Origin: JAUASW01 sp036880965
Lineage (GTDB): Bacteria > Pseudomonadota > Gammaproteobacteria > Burkholderiales > Burkholderiaceae_C
DNA: 64,000 bases
Assembly: GCF_036880965.1 (NCBI RefSeq)
Contig: NZ_JBAJMV010000002.1
Location: forward strand, 823,218-887,217
Direction of reading: 5' to 3'
Shown here: in pieces, positions 51,968 to 61,040 of the stretch
How positions within the stretch are numbered: the first letter of the stretch is position 1
Layout: every line of letters starts with the position of its first letter
Position numbers and translations under genes: made by a program
Notes under the pieces: generated by a model
What the model was told of the DNA's origin: nothing
Database searches by the model: none
What the model saw: the letters and a program-made list of their open reading frames with translations, nothing else

Positions 51968-53317
51968 TCAGAACTTGAAGGCCAGACGCAGGCCACCCCA
52001 GTGGCGGCCGTTCACCGTGATTGGTGCGCTGGCCTCTTTCATGATCACGAACTTGCCGCCGCCCATGTCGCGCCGGTAGGTCTGCAGGAGGAACGGCTTC
52101 TCGTTGCGCGCCGATGCAAGGCCGGTGCGGTCGTTGAACACGCGGCGGTAGCGGCTGTTGGCGGTATTCCAGACCACATCGCCGGCGCGCTGGGGTTGGC
52201 AGTAGGCCCGGTTGTGGGTCGCGACGTAGCCGTTGCGGTCCACGGCGATGCAGAACACCACCTTGTCGCTGAGTTGCAGCATGCGCTCCTGCACCGCAGG
52301 AAACAACTGGTCGGCCAGATCGACGAAGCCGGTCAGTACCTGGGCCGGATTGCTGCCCGCAATCGGCCGGTAGTTGGTGTCGAAGAGCTGCTCGCTGCGG
52401 ATGCGGCCCTCGCTCAGCGCCAGCTCCAGCAAGGATGCAATCTCGCCCGCAGCCTCCTGCGCGGCGCGGATGTAGGCCGAGTCTTCGACCTCGACACCGC
52501 TGTGCGCAATCTGCTCGATCAGCGTTTCCGAGACGCTCAGGAAGCGGTCGCTGCAGGCGAAGGCCACGTCCAGGTCCGACATCACGCGGCGGACTGCAAG
52601 GCCAGCGCTTTCGACGCGAGCGGCCAGGGCCTGCATCGTGGACTGGCTGGCCTGGGCCGATTGATCGATGGCGGCAACGTCCCCTTCCATTTCAGCGAAC
52701 GAGGCATGAATGCCACCACGCTGCTGGCCGGCATTGCCTTCGCTGCGCAGTTCGCGGCTGAAGGCCTCGATGCGGGTGTCCAGCGTTGTCACCGTGCTCA
52801 TGATGGCCTTGGCCGAGGATTCGACCTGCGCCGCCAGGTCCTTCACCGCGTCAGCCACCACGCCGAAACCGCGCCCGGCCTCACCTGCACGCTTGGCCTC
52901 GACCGAGGCATTGAAGGCCACGAGCCGCGTCTGCAGGGCGATCTTGGTGATCTGGCTGGCCGCGTCTTCCACTTGCTTGAGGTTCTGCACGATGCCGCCG
53001 ACCTCGCTGTCCAGACGGGTCAGTGCCTGGCGCGAACGCTCGACGGCCGCGCGGGTCTGTTGGGTGCATTGGGTGATGGCAGCCTGCGAGCGCTGGACCT
53101 GGCCCAGCTCGCCGGCCAGCGCACTCATGGTTTCACCCTGCGCCTGCACATGCTTCTTGGTGTCTTCGATCACGCCGCGCACCTCGGCAGCGTCCCGACC
53201 CACGGTAGAGACCGTGCGCGAAAGCGTCTTGATGGTTTCCAGCGGGCTCACGCCGGCTGGCTCGGCCGGCGAATGACTCGACGGGCCCGTGAACGCGCTG
53301 CTGCGCTTGCTGAACAT
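51968..53317 (-). CDS. Soluble chemoreceptor with C-terminal sensory region
   Basis: A 449-aa protein with no membrane segment. The MCP signalling hairpin is in the N-terminal half, with a tip at LQTRLVAFNASVEAKRAGEA and GRGFGVVADAVKDLA. The C-terminal part (about 290-449) looks like a PAS/Cache-type ligand region (DKVVFCIAVDRNGYVATHNR, FVIMKEASAPITVNGRHWGG). The order is therefore reversed compared with standard receptors. There is no CheR tether. GGGGAG lies upstream of the ATG. It follows fliA by 44 bp and is likely in the flhB-fliA transcription unit. Confidence 0.85.
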   Translation of the reverse strand: MFSKRSSAFTGPSSHSPAEPAGVSPLETIKTLSRTVSTVGRDAAEVRGVIEDTKKHVQAQGETMSALAGELGQVQRSQAAITQCTQQTRAAVERSRQALTRLDSEVGGIVQNLKQVEDAASQITKIALQTRLVAFNASVEAKRAGEAGRGFGVVADAVKDLAAQVESSAKAIMSTVTTLDTRIEAFSRELRSEGNAGQQRGGIHASFAEMEGDVAAIDQSAQASQSTMQALAARVESAGLAVRRVMSDLDVAFACSDRFLSVSETLIEQIAHSGVEVEDSAYIRAAQEAAGEIASLLELALSEGRIRSEQLFDTNYRPIAGSNPAQVLTGFVDLADQLFPAVQERMLQLSDKVVFCIAVDRNGYVATHNRAYCQPQRAGDVVWNTANSRYRRVFNDRTGLASARNEKPFLLQTYRRDMGGGKFVIMKEASAPITVNGRHWGGLRLAFKF

Positions 53318-53361
53318 GCGTCTGTCTCCCCTGCGGCTCTGACGGCCGCAACCAGGGCAGG

Positions 53362-54075
53362 TTACCAGTCGCGCAACTTGACCCGCAAGCGGGCAATGGC
53401 CTGGCTGTGCAGCTGGCAGACACGCGACTCGGTGACCTTGAGCACCGCAGCGATCTCTTTCAGGTTCATGTCATGTTCGTAGTACATGGACATGACATAG
53501 CCCTCGCGCTCGGGCAGGTTCGTGATCGCCAGCACCAGGGCCTCGCGCATGCGATGGTCCTGCAGCATGGCCATCGGGTTGGCGGCCGGGTCGGCGACAT
53601 GGCGGTCGAGGTAGTCGTTGTCGCCATCGTCGCCCGACATGTCTTCCAGGTAGACGAGCTGGGTGCCCCGCACCTTGCCAAGCAACTCCTGGTAGTCCCC
53701 CAGGCTCAGGCCCATTTCCTTGGCGATTTCGCTTTCCTGCGGCGCTCGGCCGAGACGCTGCTCCAGCTTGTGGACTGCGGATTCGATTTCGCGCTGCTGG
53801 CGGCGGGTGCCACGGCTCATCCAGTCGCCGCCGCGCAGCTCGTCGAGCATGGCGCCGCGGATGCGCTGGGTGGCAAAGGTTTCGAACTGCACTCCTTGCG
53901 CGGTGTCAAAGCGCGACAGCGCGTCGGTCAGGCCGATCAGGCCGACCTGGATCAAGTCATCGAGTTCCACATTGGCCGGCAGCTTGGCAATCATCTGATG
54001 GGCCAGGCGGCGCACCAGGGGGCTGTACTGCTTGAGCATCGCAGAGGTCTCAAGCCGACCTTTGGCGGTGTACAT
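53362..54075 (-). CDS. fliA: Flagellar sigma factor FliA (sigma-28)
   Basis: A 237-aa sigma-70 family factor. Region 2 has VELDDLIQVGLIGLTDALSR and FETFATQRIRGAMLDELR, region 3 has RRQQREIESAVHKLEQRLGR, and region 4 has MNLKEIAAVLKVTESRVCQL. It directs late flagellar genes and is held by FlgM, encoded in this window. Candidate target promoters in the window precede motA, flgM and the hybrid kinase operon. AGGAGA precedes the ATG. It is 17 bp downstream of the FlhG-like gene. Confidence 0.96.
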   Translation of the reverse strand: MYTAKGRLETSAMLKQYSPLVRRLAHQMIAKLPANVELDDLIQVGLIGLTDALSRFDTAQGVQFETFATQRIRGAMLDELRGGDWMSRGTRRQQREIESAVHKLEQRLGRAPQESEIAKEMGLSLGDYQELLGKVRGTQLVYLEDMSGDDGDNDYLDRHVADPAANPMAMLQDHRMREALVLAITNLPEREGYVMSMYYEHDMNLKEIAAVLKVTESRVCQLHSQAIARLRVKLRDW

Positions 54076-54092
54076 CGTTGTCTCCTGCGATT

Positions 54093-54905
54093 TCAGAGGG
54101 TCGCCACGGAGGCGCCCTGCGCGTGTCGGACAACGGGGCGCAATGGCGCGGCGTCTGCCGACACCTCAAGCATCGCTCCAGGCGGCGCCGCAATCAAGAG
54201 CTCGCGTGCGAGAAATCGCATTTCCGAGGACATTGGCACGCTGGCGGGCTGGCGCGGGTCCAGGCAGGCCCAGTCCCTGAGCACCGCGCCGAGAAAGCCG
54301 TCGGCGCAGGAACTGATCTGCTGGGCGATCCGGCCGGTCAGGCGCAATTGAGGCGGGCTGGCCAGCAGCAGGCTGTAAACCATCAGGCCGGCACGCTGGG
54401 CCAGCCATTTCATGCCGCTGTAGGCATGGGTGACCGAGCGCGGGTCGGTATCGGCCAGCAGCACTGGGCGCAGCTCGCGTGTGGCCACAACGCGGGCCAG
54501 CTCAGCGGCGCTGGCATGCAGCAGGACCACGTCGGCATGCGGGCAAGCGGCGGCCACCGCCTCGAGGAACTGCGCCGCAGAGCCCTGGGCGTTGATGTAG
54601 CGCATCGGCAAGCCGCGCGCTGACAGGTAGGAGACGTGATCCGACAGGCGCTCGACGCAGGCCGGCAAGTCGATGGCGGCCAGCTCGTTGGCCGGCGGCG
54701 AGAGTTCGCCGGCATCGACCACCAGTGTGTGCAGGCCAAGCTCGGCAAAAGCCGCGCACAGGCCTTCCAGCAGCGCGCCGGAACCGACCACATGCGGGTT
54801 GGACAGCACCGGCACGAAACGCACCCGCGAACTGGAGAAGAGCTTGCGCAGGCCATCAGCCTGGTCCAGCGGCGCGGAGTTGAAAGCCTGGCGGTCGCGC
54901 GTCAT
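54093..54905 (-). CDS. FlhG/FleN-like protein with lost Walker A motif
   Basis: A 270-aa MinD-fold-like protein placed exactly where flhG normally sits, between flhF and fliA. The N-terminal region that should carry the P-loop reads VPVLSNPHVVGSGALLEGL, with no KGGxGK(T/S). The following strand, LGLHTLVVDAGE, fits the MinD-fold Walker A' / switch strand. FlhG normally limits flagellar number by acting on FlhF and the master regulator through an ATP-driven cycle; this one probably cannot bind ATP in the usual way. The start MTRDRQAF at 54905 has GAGGT upstream and lies 11 bp after flhF. Confidence 0.7.
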   Translation of the reverse strand: MTRDRQAFNSAPLDQADGLRKLFSSSRVRFVPVLSNPHVVGSGALLEGLCAAFAELGLHTLVVDAGELSPPANELAAIDLPACVERLSDHVSYLSARGLPMRYINAQGSAAQFLEAVAAACPHADVVLLHASAAELARVVATRELRPVLLADTDPRSVTHAYSGMKWLAQRAGLMVYSLLLASPPQLRLTGRIAQQISSCADGFLGAVLRDWACLDPRQPASVPMSSEMRFLARELLIAAPPGAMLEVSADAAPLRPVVRHAQGASVATL

Positions 54906-54916
54906 GGTCGAAGACC

Positions 54917-56536
54917 TCAAAAGCTGCCCATCGGTTGGGCGTGGACGTTCGGATTCGCAGCGGCGGGCAGCGCGGGGCCGCCGGCGAAGATCAGGTTGAC
55001 GTCAGACGCGTCCATGCGCCAGGCCGGCGCCGACACGGCACGCAGCGCACGCTGCACCAAGGCCGGGCTGGAGAGGCGATGCCAGTCTTCGGGCACGCGC
55101 TGGCCGTTGGTCACGCCAATCACCTTGAGCTTGTGGCGGATCATGATGTCCAGGGCCGGTGCCAGGCGCACCGCCTCGTCGATCTTGGACAGCACGATGC
55201 CGTGGGCCTGCGTGGCACGCCAGGCGCTGACCACGTCGTCGATGGTTTCGCCCTGCTGGGCGGCATTGACGACCAGCAGCTTGCGGATGCTGCGGTGCGC
55301 CAGCATGTCCAGCAGCTCGGCGGTGCGGGTGTCGCGCTGCGCCATGCCAGCCGTGTCGATCAGGACCATCTTCTTGCTGGACAGCAGTTCCAGCAGGTCT
55401 TCCAGCGAAGCGCGGTCATGCGCCGTGTGCACCGGCACGCCGAGGATGCGGCCATAGGCGCGCAACTGCTCGTGGGCGCCAACCCGGTAGGCGTCGAGCG
55501 TGATCAGGCCCAGGTTCGCTGCGCCGAAGCGGGTAGCGAAGGCAGCGGCGATCTTGGCCGTGGTCGTGGTCTTGCCCACGCCGGTGGAGCCGATCAGGGC
55601 GAACACCCCGCCCTGCTCTTCCAGCGCCGGCGAATGCTCGTCGGTATGCAGATTGCGAGACAGCACATTGGCCGCCCAGGCGGTTTCATCCGGGCTGTGA
55701 TGGTCGGAAGGCATGCCTTCGACCAGCTTGCGCACCAGGGCCGGCGAAAAGCCGACTTCCAGCAGCTTTTGCGTCAGCTGAGCCTGGGCCGGCTGGCGCT
55801 GCAGTTTCTCCATGAAAGCCAGGGCGCCGAAGCGCTCCTCGATCAGGCCCTTCATCGAGCGCAGCTCATTCATCATGTCCTGCTGGTCGCGACGACCGCG
55901 GCCGGCATCGCGCTCGGCCAGCGTCGGGACGGCCGGCGCGTCGATGCGGATCTCGTCGCGCAGCACCGGCGGCGTGATGCGGCGCGGTGCGGGTTCGGGC
56001 GCGGGTGCAGGCGCCTGGCGCGGCTGCATCGCCTTCAAGGCGGCCTCGGCACGCTGGCGGCGGGCGGCTTGCAGGGAAGTGACGTCGTCCGGCAGCTCGG
56101 GCGCGGCTCGGGCGGCCGGCGGTGCTTGCAGGATCGGGTCGGGCTGACCGGTCAGTTCGGCCTGGCGGCGCTTGAGCATGCGCTCGCGCACATAGTCCTG
56201 GAAAGACAGAGTACTCATCGCCAGGGTCTGCACGTCTTCGCCGACATCTGTGGCGCTGTTGGCGAAGCCCGGCTCGGTACGGGCACGCAGCGAAGAGCGG
56301 CCGGAGCTCATATCGGCAGGGCGGGCCTGCACGCGGCTCGGCGCGCGCGGCTCGGCGCGCGGCGCGGAGGCAGCCGCCTTCTCGATCTGCGCCATGCCTT
56401 CGGGCGCCATGGCCAGCACCTCGACGCCAGCGGCGCAAGGCTTGTTGGACAGGACCACCGCATCGTCGCCAAAGGCCTGGCGGACCAGGGAGAGTGCCTC
56501 GCGCGAGGTGCGGGCGGTAAAGCGCTTCACATTCAT
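54917..56536 (-). CDS. flhF: Flagellar biosynthesis SRP-type GTPase FlhF
   Basis: A 539-aa GTPase that places the flagellum at the pole or controls its number. The N-terminal B domain starts MNVKRFTARTSREALSLVRQ. A long, low-conservation linker follows. The NG GTPase domain (about 300-510) has the P-loop IGSTGVGKTTTTAKIA, the ITLDAYRVGAHEQL signature and LIDTAGMAQRD. The ATG overlaps the flhA stop (ATGA). Confidence 0.94.
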   Translation of the reverse strand: MNVKRFTARTSREALSLVRQAFGDDAVVLSNKPCAAGVEVLAMAPEGMAQIEKAAASAPRAEPRAPSRVQARPADMSSGRSSLRARTEPGFANSATDVGEDVQTLAMSTLSFQDYVRERMLKRRQAELTGQPDPILQAPPAARAAPELPDDVTSLQAARRQRAEAALKAMQPRQAPAPAPEPAPRRITPPVLRDEIRIDAPAVPTLAERDAGRGRRDQQDMMNELRSMKGLIEERFGALAFMEKLQRQPAQAQLTQKLLEVGFSPALVRKLVEGMPSDHHSPDETAWAANVLSRNLHTDEHSPALEEQGGVFALIGSTGVGKTTTTAKIAAAFATRFGAANLGLITLDAYRVGAHEQLRAYGRILGVPVHTAHDRASLEDLLELLSSKKMVLIDTAGMAQRDTRTAELLDMLAHRSIRKLLVVNAAQQGETIDDVVSAWRATQAHGIVLSKIDEAVRLAPALDIMIRHKLKVIGVTNGQRVPEDWHRLSSPALVQRALRAVSAPAWRMDASDVNLIFAGGPALPAAANPNVHAQPMGSF

Positions 56537-58638
56537 GTTGTGCCTCCGATGATGGAGCCGATGCGGATCGTGTGCGTTTCAGGAATTTCGCTGTGACCCA
56601 GCACCTTCAGGCGCGGCGCGGCACGGCGCAGCAGCCGGGCCATTGGCGCGCGAATCAGGTCGGGCACCAACAGGCAGGCGGGCACGCCGCGCTCTTCCTG
56701 ACTGGACATGGTGTCGGCGGCGCTGCGCGCCAGCGTGTCGGCCACGCCAGGATCGAGCGCTGCGCCATGCGGGGAATTCAAGGCTTGGGTGACCAGGCGT
56801 TCCAGTTCGGGTTCCAGCGCGATCACGTCGAGCTCCTTCACGGGGCCGTAGATCTGCTGGACGATGGCGGGCGAGATATGGACGCGGATGCGGCGTGCCA
56901 GTTCGATCGGGTCGTTGGTCATCGGCGCGTTCTCGGCGATGGCCTCGACGATGGAACGCATGTCGCGGATGTGCACGCCCTCTTCCAGCAGCAACTGGAG
57001 AATTCTTTGCAGTGTGGCGATGCCGACCATCTTGGGAATCACGTCTTCGATCAACTGGGGGGCTTGCTTGGTCAGGTGCTCCACCAGGGCCTGGGTCTCG
57101 GTGCGACCCAGCAGCTTGGCGGCATGCACTTGCATCAAGTGTGAAAGATGGGTGGCAATCACGGTCGAACAATCAACGACCGTAAATCCGGCCATTTGGG
57201 CCATTTCCCGCTGGCGCTCCTCGATCCACACGGCCGGCAGTCCGAAGGCCGGGTCGGTAGTCTGGGTGCCGATCAGCTTCTGCGTCGCATGGCCCGGGTT
57301 GATCGCCAGGAACATGCCCGGGAATGCCTCGGCCTCGCCGACCACGGCGCCGCGCAGGGACAAACGGTACTGGCTGGGGCGCAGCTCCAGGTTGTCACGA
57401 ATGTGGACCGAGGGCGGCAGGAAGCCGACCTCCTGGGCAAACTTGCGGCGCACGCCCTTGATGCGCGAAAGCAGGTCGCCTTCGCGAGTCTTGTCGACCA
57501 GCTGGATCAGGCGATAGCCCACTTCCAGGCCCAGCACGTCGACCGGCACCAGGTCGTCCCAGCTCGCTTCATTGGCGGGGTCGGCAACGGCTGCCGCCGT
57601 GGCGCCCGAGCGCGCGGCCTCGGCCGCAGTGGCTTCGAGATCCTGCTGCTTGCGACGCAGCCACCAGGCCAGGTAGCCGATGCCCGAGGCGATCATCAGG
57701 AAGACCACATGCGGCATGCCCGGGATCAGGCCCAGCGCGCCGATCACGCCCGACGTGATCGCCATGGCCTTGGCCGAGCCGAAGACCTGCTTGCCGATCT
57801 GGCTGCCGATGTCCTTGTCCTTGCCGACGCGCGACACCACCATGGCGGCCGAGACCGAGATCAGGAGCGCCGGCACCTGCGCGACCAGCGCGTCACCCAC
57901 GGCCAGCAGGATGTAGCTGTCGGCCGCCTGGCCGGCGGAGAGGCCATGCTGGGCCACGCCGATGATGAAGCCGCCGACGATATTGATCACCAGGATCAGG
58001 ATGCCGGCCACCGCGTCACCACGCACGAACTTGCTGGCACCGTCCATGGAGCCGAAGAAGTCTGCTTCATCGCCCAGTTCGGCACGGCGACGTTTGGCTT
58101 CCTTCTCGTCGATCAGGCCGGCGTTCAGGTCGGCGTCCACAGCCATCTGCTTGCCAGGCATCGCATCGAGAGTGAAGCGCGCACCGACTTCGGCGATCCG
58201 CTCGGCACCCTTGGTGACCACGATGAAGTTGATCACCACCAGGATGGCAAAGACGATCAGGCCGACGGCGAAGTTCCCGCCGATCAGGAAGTGCCCAAAG
58301 GACTCGATCACCTTGCCCGCGGCGCCGGTGCCGGTGTGTCCTTCCAGCAGCACCACACGGGTGGAAGCCACGTTGAGCGACAGGCGCATCAAGGTGGTCA
58401 GGAGCAGCACGGTCGGGAAGGCGGCGAAGTCCAGCGGCCGGATCATGTGCGAGGCCACCATCATCACCATGATGGCCATCGCGATATTGAAGGTGAACAG
58501 CAGGTCCAGCGCGAAGGGCGGCAGCGGCAGCACCATCATCGACAGCACCAGCAGCACGGCGATCGGCGCACCCAGGGCCTGGAGGATGCCAGCGCGCGGG
58601 CCCAGCATTTCTTGCAGTCGCTGCATCAGCGGGTTCAT
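56533..58638 (-). CDS. flhA: Flagellar type III export protein FlhA
   Basis: A 701-aa core component of the flagellar export gate. About eight membrane segments fill residues 20-320, with the FHIPEP-family cytoplasmic loop between (VVTKGAERIAEVGARFTLDA, then MPGKQMAVDADLNAGLI). The C-terminal cytosolic domain forms the nonameric ring that docks substrate-chaperone complexes. It ends MRIRIGSIIGG-like (HTIRIGSIIGGTT). Start and stop overlap flhB and flhF by 4 bp each. Confidence 0.97.
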   Translation of the reverse strand: MNPLMQRLQEMLGPRAGILQALGAPIAVLLVLSMMVLPLPPFALDLLFTFNIAMAIMVMMVASHMIRPLDFAAFPTVLLLTTLMRLSLNVASTRVVLLEGHTGTGAAGKVIESFGHFLIGGNFAVGLIVFAILVVINFIVVTKGAERIAEVGARFTLDAMPGKQMAVDADLNAGLIDEKEAKRRRAELGDEADFFGSMDGASKFVRGDAVAGILILVINIVGGFIIGVAQHGLSAGQAADSYILLAVGDALVAQVPALLISVSAAMVVSRVGKDKDIGSQIGKQVFGSAKAMAITSGVIGALGLIPGMPHVVFLMIASGIGYLAWWLRRKQQDLEATAAEAARSGATAAAVADPANEASWDDLVPVDVLGLEVGYRLIQLVDKTREGDLLSRIKGVRRKFAQEVGFLPPSVHIRDNLELRPSQYRLSLRGAVVGEAEAFPGMFLAINPGHATQKLIGTQTTDPAFGLPAVWIEERQREMAQMAGFTVVDCSTVIATHLSHLMQVHAAKLLGRTETQALVEHLTKQAPQLIEDVIPKMVGIATLQRILQLLLEEGVHIRDMRSIVEAIAENAPMTNDPIELARRIRVHISPAIVQQIYGPVKELDVIALEPELERLVTQALNSPHGAALDPGVADTLARSAADTMSSQEERGVPACLLVPDLIRAPMARLLRRAAPRLKVLGHSEIPETHTIRIGSIIGGTT

Positions 58639-59801
58639 TGCTCATCCTCCTCGGACTGTGCGCGCGCGGGCTTGTTGTGCGGGTCGAGCTCGGCGGGCAC
58701 CGGCGGCTGCGGCTGCACCGGCATGTTTGCGCGGCCAGCCAGGGCGGCACGCAGCTGATAGACATAGGCCAGCACCTGAGCCACGGCGGCGAACAGCGCG
58801 GCCGGGATTTCGCGGTCCACCTCGGCGTGGGCATAGAGCGCGCGGGCCAGCACCGGCGACTGCAGCACCGGCACCTTTGCGTCCTTGGCCAGGTCGCGGA
58901 TCTTCATCGCCAGGAGGTCGGCGCCCTTGGCCACGACAAAGGGCGCACCCATCTTGCTTTCGTCGTACTTCAGGGCGACCGCATAGTGGGTCGGGTTCAT
59001 CACGACCAGGTCGGCCGTGGGCACGGCCGCCAGCATGCGGCGCTTGGCCATCTCGCGCATGCGGGCGCGGATCTTGGACTTGATCTCGACGTTGCCCTCG
59101 ACCTCCTTCATTTCCTGCTTGGCCTCTTCGCGAGACATCTTCAGGCGCTTGAGGTAGAGGTGGCGCTGCAGCGGCACGTCGATGATGGCGAACAGCGCGA
59201 GCGCCAGGCCCAGCATCGCCAGGCCCGACATCAATTGCTGGCCGGCATAGGCCAGCGCCGCCGGGAGCGGCACCGACATGATGCCCACGAAGGCCGCCAT
59301 GCGGTTCTTCAGGACCAGCGCGCCAATCGTGGCGAGCACCAGGGCCAGGAGCACCGCCTTCATGGCCTGGCCCATGCCCTGCCACTGGAACAGCCGGCCA
59401 AACCCGGTGAGCGGATCGAGATTGGAAAACTTCGGCGTCAGCGGCTTGAACGTCATGTTCCAGCCGCCGGAGGCGATGTTGCTGGCCACGGCCACCAGGG
59501 TCATCAGCAGGCCCATGGGCAGCACGAACATCATCAGCCGGCCGGTCATCTCGGAGAGCCGCTCGCCCATGCTGGTCGGGCTGGCAAGCAATTGGGCATC
59601 AAAACGCAGGCCGTCGCGCAGCAGTTGCTGCGTCCAGTCGCTCAGCATCGGCCCGGCCGCGGAGAGCATGGCGCCCGCAGCCAGCAGCATGGCGAAATGC
59701 GGCAAGTCGCGGGAACGCGGCAGCTGGCCTTCGGCCCGAGATCTCTCGATCTTCTTGGCTGAGGCGGGTAAGTTGCGGTCCTGTGCGTCTTGGTCGGCCA
59801 T
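58635..59801 (-). CDS. flhB: Flagellar type III export switch protein FlhB
   Basis: A 388-aa export-gate protein. Four membrane segments lie between about 30 and 210. The autocleavage motif NPTH is at 269-272 (VVMNPTHYAVAL); cleavage after Asn269 switches export from hook to filament proteins. The C-terminal tail is Pro/Gln-rich. It is the first gene of the leftward flhB-flhA-flhF-flhG-fliA unit. The ATG at 59801 gives MADQDAQDRNLPASAKKIE, a normal FlhB start. Confidence 0.96.
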   Translation of the reverse strand: MADQDAQDRNLPASAKKIERSRAEGQLPRSRDLPHFAMLLAAGAMLSAAGPMLSDWTQQLLRDGLRFDAQLLASPTSMGERLSEMTGRLMMFVLPMGLLMTLVAVASNIASGGWNMTFKPLTPKFSNLDPLTGFGRLFQWQGMGQAMKAVLLALVLATIGALVLKNRMAAFVGIMSVPLPAALAYAGQQLMSGLAMLGLALALFAIIDVPLQRHLYLKRLKMSREEAKQEMKEVEGNVEIKSKIRARMREMAKRRMLAAVPTADLVVMNPTHYAVALKYDESKMGAPFVVAKGADLLAMKIRDLAKDAKVPVLQSPVLARALYAHAEVDREIPAALFAAVAQVLAYVYQLRAALAGRANMPVQPQPPVPAELDPHNKPARAQSEEDEQ

Positions 59802-59873
59802 GAGGGGATGGGGCGCTGGGGAAGCGCCGTCCCGTCATTGTTGGACGCGAGCGGTCAGAACTTAAGCCGGATA

Positions 59874-59904
59874 AGGCCGGGAAATTGGGCTGTCATTCCG
59901 GCCT
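59874..59904. promoter_or_regulatory. Imperfect inverted repeat upstream of flhB
   Basis: AGGCCGGGAA faces TTCCGGCCT with a one-base bulge. It lies 73-103 bp upstream of the flhB start, where a master-regulator site would be expected. Its arm spacing is shorter than the flgA-flgB box, so its identity is unclear. Confidence 0.35.
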
Positions 59905-59916
59905 GTATTCGTGACA

Positions 59917-59946
59917 AAGGGCTGCGGCCTCACGGCTGCAGCCCTT
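59917..59946 (-). terminator. Rho-independent terminator after cheZ
   Basis: A perfect 9-bp stem, AAGGGCTGC / GCAGCCCTT, with a 12-nt loop, ending in TTTGTC on the minus strand. It lies 20 bp after the cheZ stop and separates motAB-cheYZ from flhB. Confidence 0.65.
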
Positions 59947-59966
59947 CCTGGTGCCTGGCGGCTTGC

Positions 59967-60605
59967 TTAGAAGCCCAGGCTGGCGAGCAGGTCGTCGACC
60001 TCGCCCTGGTTGGTCACCACATCGGTGCGGCCTTCGGCATTGACGACCGGGCCCTGCAGGATGGTCGGATCGACCTTTTCACGCTGATCCGGCGGCACCA
60101 CCTGCACCAGCAGCTTCACGAGGCTGTCTTCCAGGTCGTTGGCCAGGGTCACGACCTTGGCCACCACCTGGCCAGTCAGGTCATGGAAATCCTGGGCCAT
60201 CATAATGTCCGTCAGGTGCTGATCGATATGACTGGTGGAAGCCTCGACCTGCTTGACGAAATTGAACACGGCGCCCGTGGCCACGGCCTTGACCGGGTCG
60301 GCCATGATGGCTTGCGCCATCTCGGTGGTGGCGGCCGAGATGCGGGCATGCTCGGCCTTCGCCTGGTCGACCGAGTTCAGCACCTTGTTGGCGGCTTCGG
60401 CGGTCTTGGTGGCGATATAGGTGAGGCGGCTGCGGGCGTCGGGCAGGCCATCCGTCGCAGTTTGCAGCTTGGGCATCACGCCCAGCTGTTGCATGGTGTC
60501 GTGCAGCACCCGGGTGATGGTGCCCAGCTGCTGGAACACCTCCGGAGACACCATCAGCGCTTCGGCACTGCTGCCGAGTTTTTCGAATTGATCGGCTTGT
60601 TGCAT
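59967..60605 (-). CDS. cheZ: CheY-P phosphatase CheZ
   Basis: A 212-aa dimeric, four-helix-bundle phosphatase of CheY-P. The catalytic helix has HLTDIMMAQDFHDLTGQVVA, with the key Asp and Gln residues in MAQDFHDLTGQ. The C-terminal CheY-binding helix is VDDLLASLGF. It is 16 bp downstream of cheY. No cheA, cheW, cheR or cheB is in the window, so the rest of the pathway is elsewhere. Confidence 0.95.
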   Translation of the reverse strand: MQQADQFEKLGSSAEALMVSPEVFQQLGTITRVLHDTMQQLGVMPKLQTATDGLPDARSRLTYIATKTAEAANKVLNSVDQAKAEHARISAATTEMAQAIMADPVKAVATGAVFNFVKQVEASTSHIDQHLTDIMMAQDFHDLTGQVVAKVVTLANDLEDSLVKLLVQVVPPDQREKVDPTILQGPVVNAEGRTDVVTNQGEVDDLLASLGF

Positions 60606-60621
60606 GGTGGCCTCGTCTTTC

Positions 60622-61014
60622 TCAAGCCGCGGCGGCCAGCTTCTGCATGATCTTCTGAACCTTTTCCTCGAGCGTCGCCTTGGTGAAAGGCTTGACGATG
60701 TAGCCGGCGGCGCCGCTCTGGGCGGCCAGCACGATGTCTTCCTTGCGGGCTTCGGCGGTCACCATCAACACCGGCAGGTGCTTCAGGTTCGGATCTTCCT
60801 TGATCGCCTTGAGCAGCTCGAAGCCGGTCATGTTCGGCATGTTGATGTCGCTGACCACGAAGTCGTACTTCGACTGCTTGAGCATGTTCAGCGCTTCGAC
60901 GCCGTCTTCGGCTTCTTCGCAGTTGTTGTAGCCGATCTCCTTCAGGAGGCCACGCACGATGCGGCGCATGGTGGAGAAGTCGTCAACGACCAAGAATCTC
61001 ATTTCAGTGCTCAT
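60622..61014 (-). CDS. cheY: Chemotaxis response regulator CheY
   Basis: A 130-aa single receiver domain that binds the flagellar switch when phosphorylated. Phosphoacceptor Asp56 is in VVSDINMPNMTG; the acidic pair is DD at 11-12. The Thr of VTAEARKED and the Lys of VKPFTKATLEEK complete the active site. GCGAGGA lies upstream of the ATG at 61014; a second Met at codon 5 is possible. It lies 26 bp after motB. Confidence 0.96.
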   Translation of the reverse strand: MSTEMRFLVVDDFSTMRRIVRGLLKEIGYNNCEEAEDGVEALNMLKQSKYDFVVSDINMPNMTGFELLKAIKEDPNLKHLPVLMVTAEARKEDIVLAAQSGAAGYIVKPFTKATLEEKVQKIMQKLAAAA

Positions 61015-61040
61015 GGCATTCCTCGCATTGCATCGGTGCC

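Noticed and set aside
59802..59966. A sigma-28 promoter for flhB from TTAAGTTC
   Set aside because: The element 11 bp downstream (GTCCAACA) matches only 4/8, and flhB is normally an early flagellar gene not driven by sigma-28.
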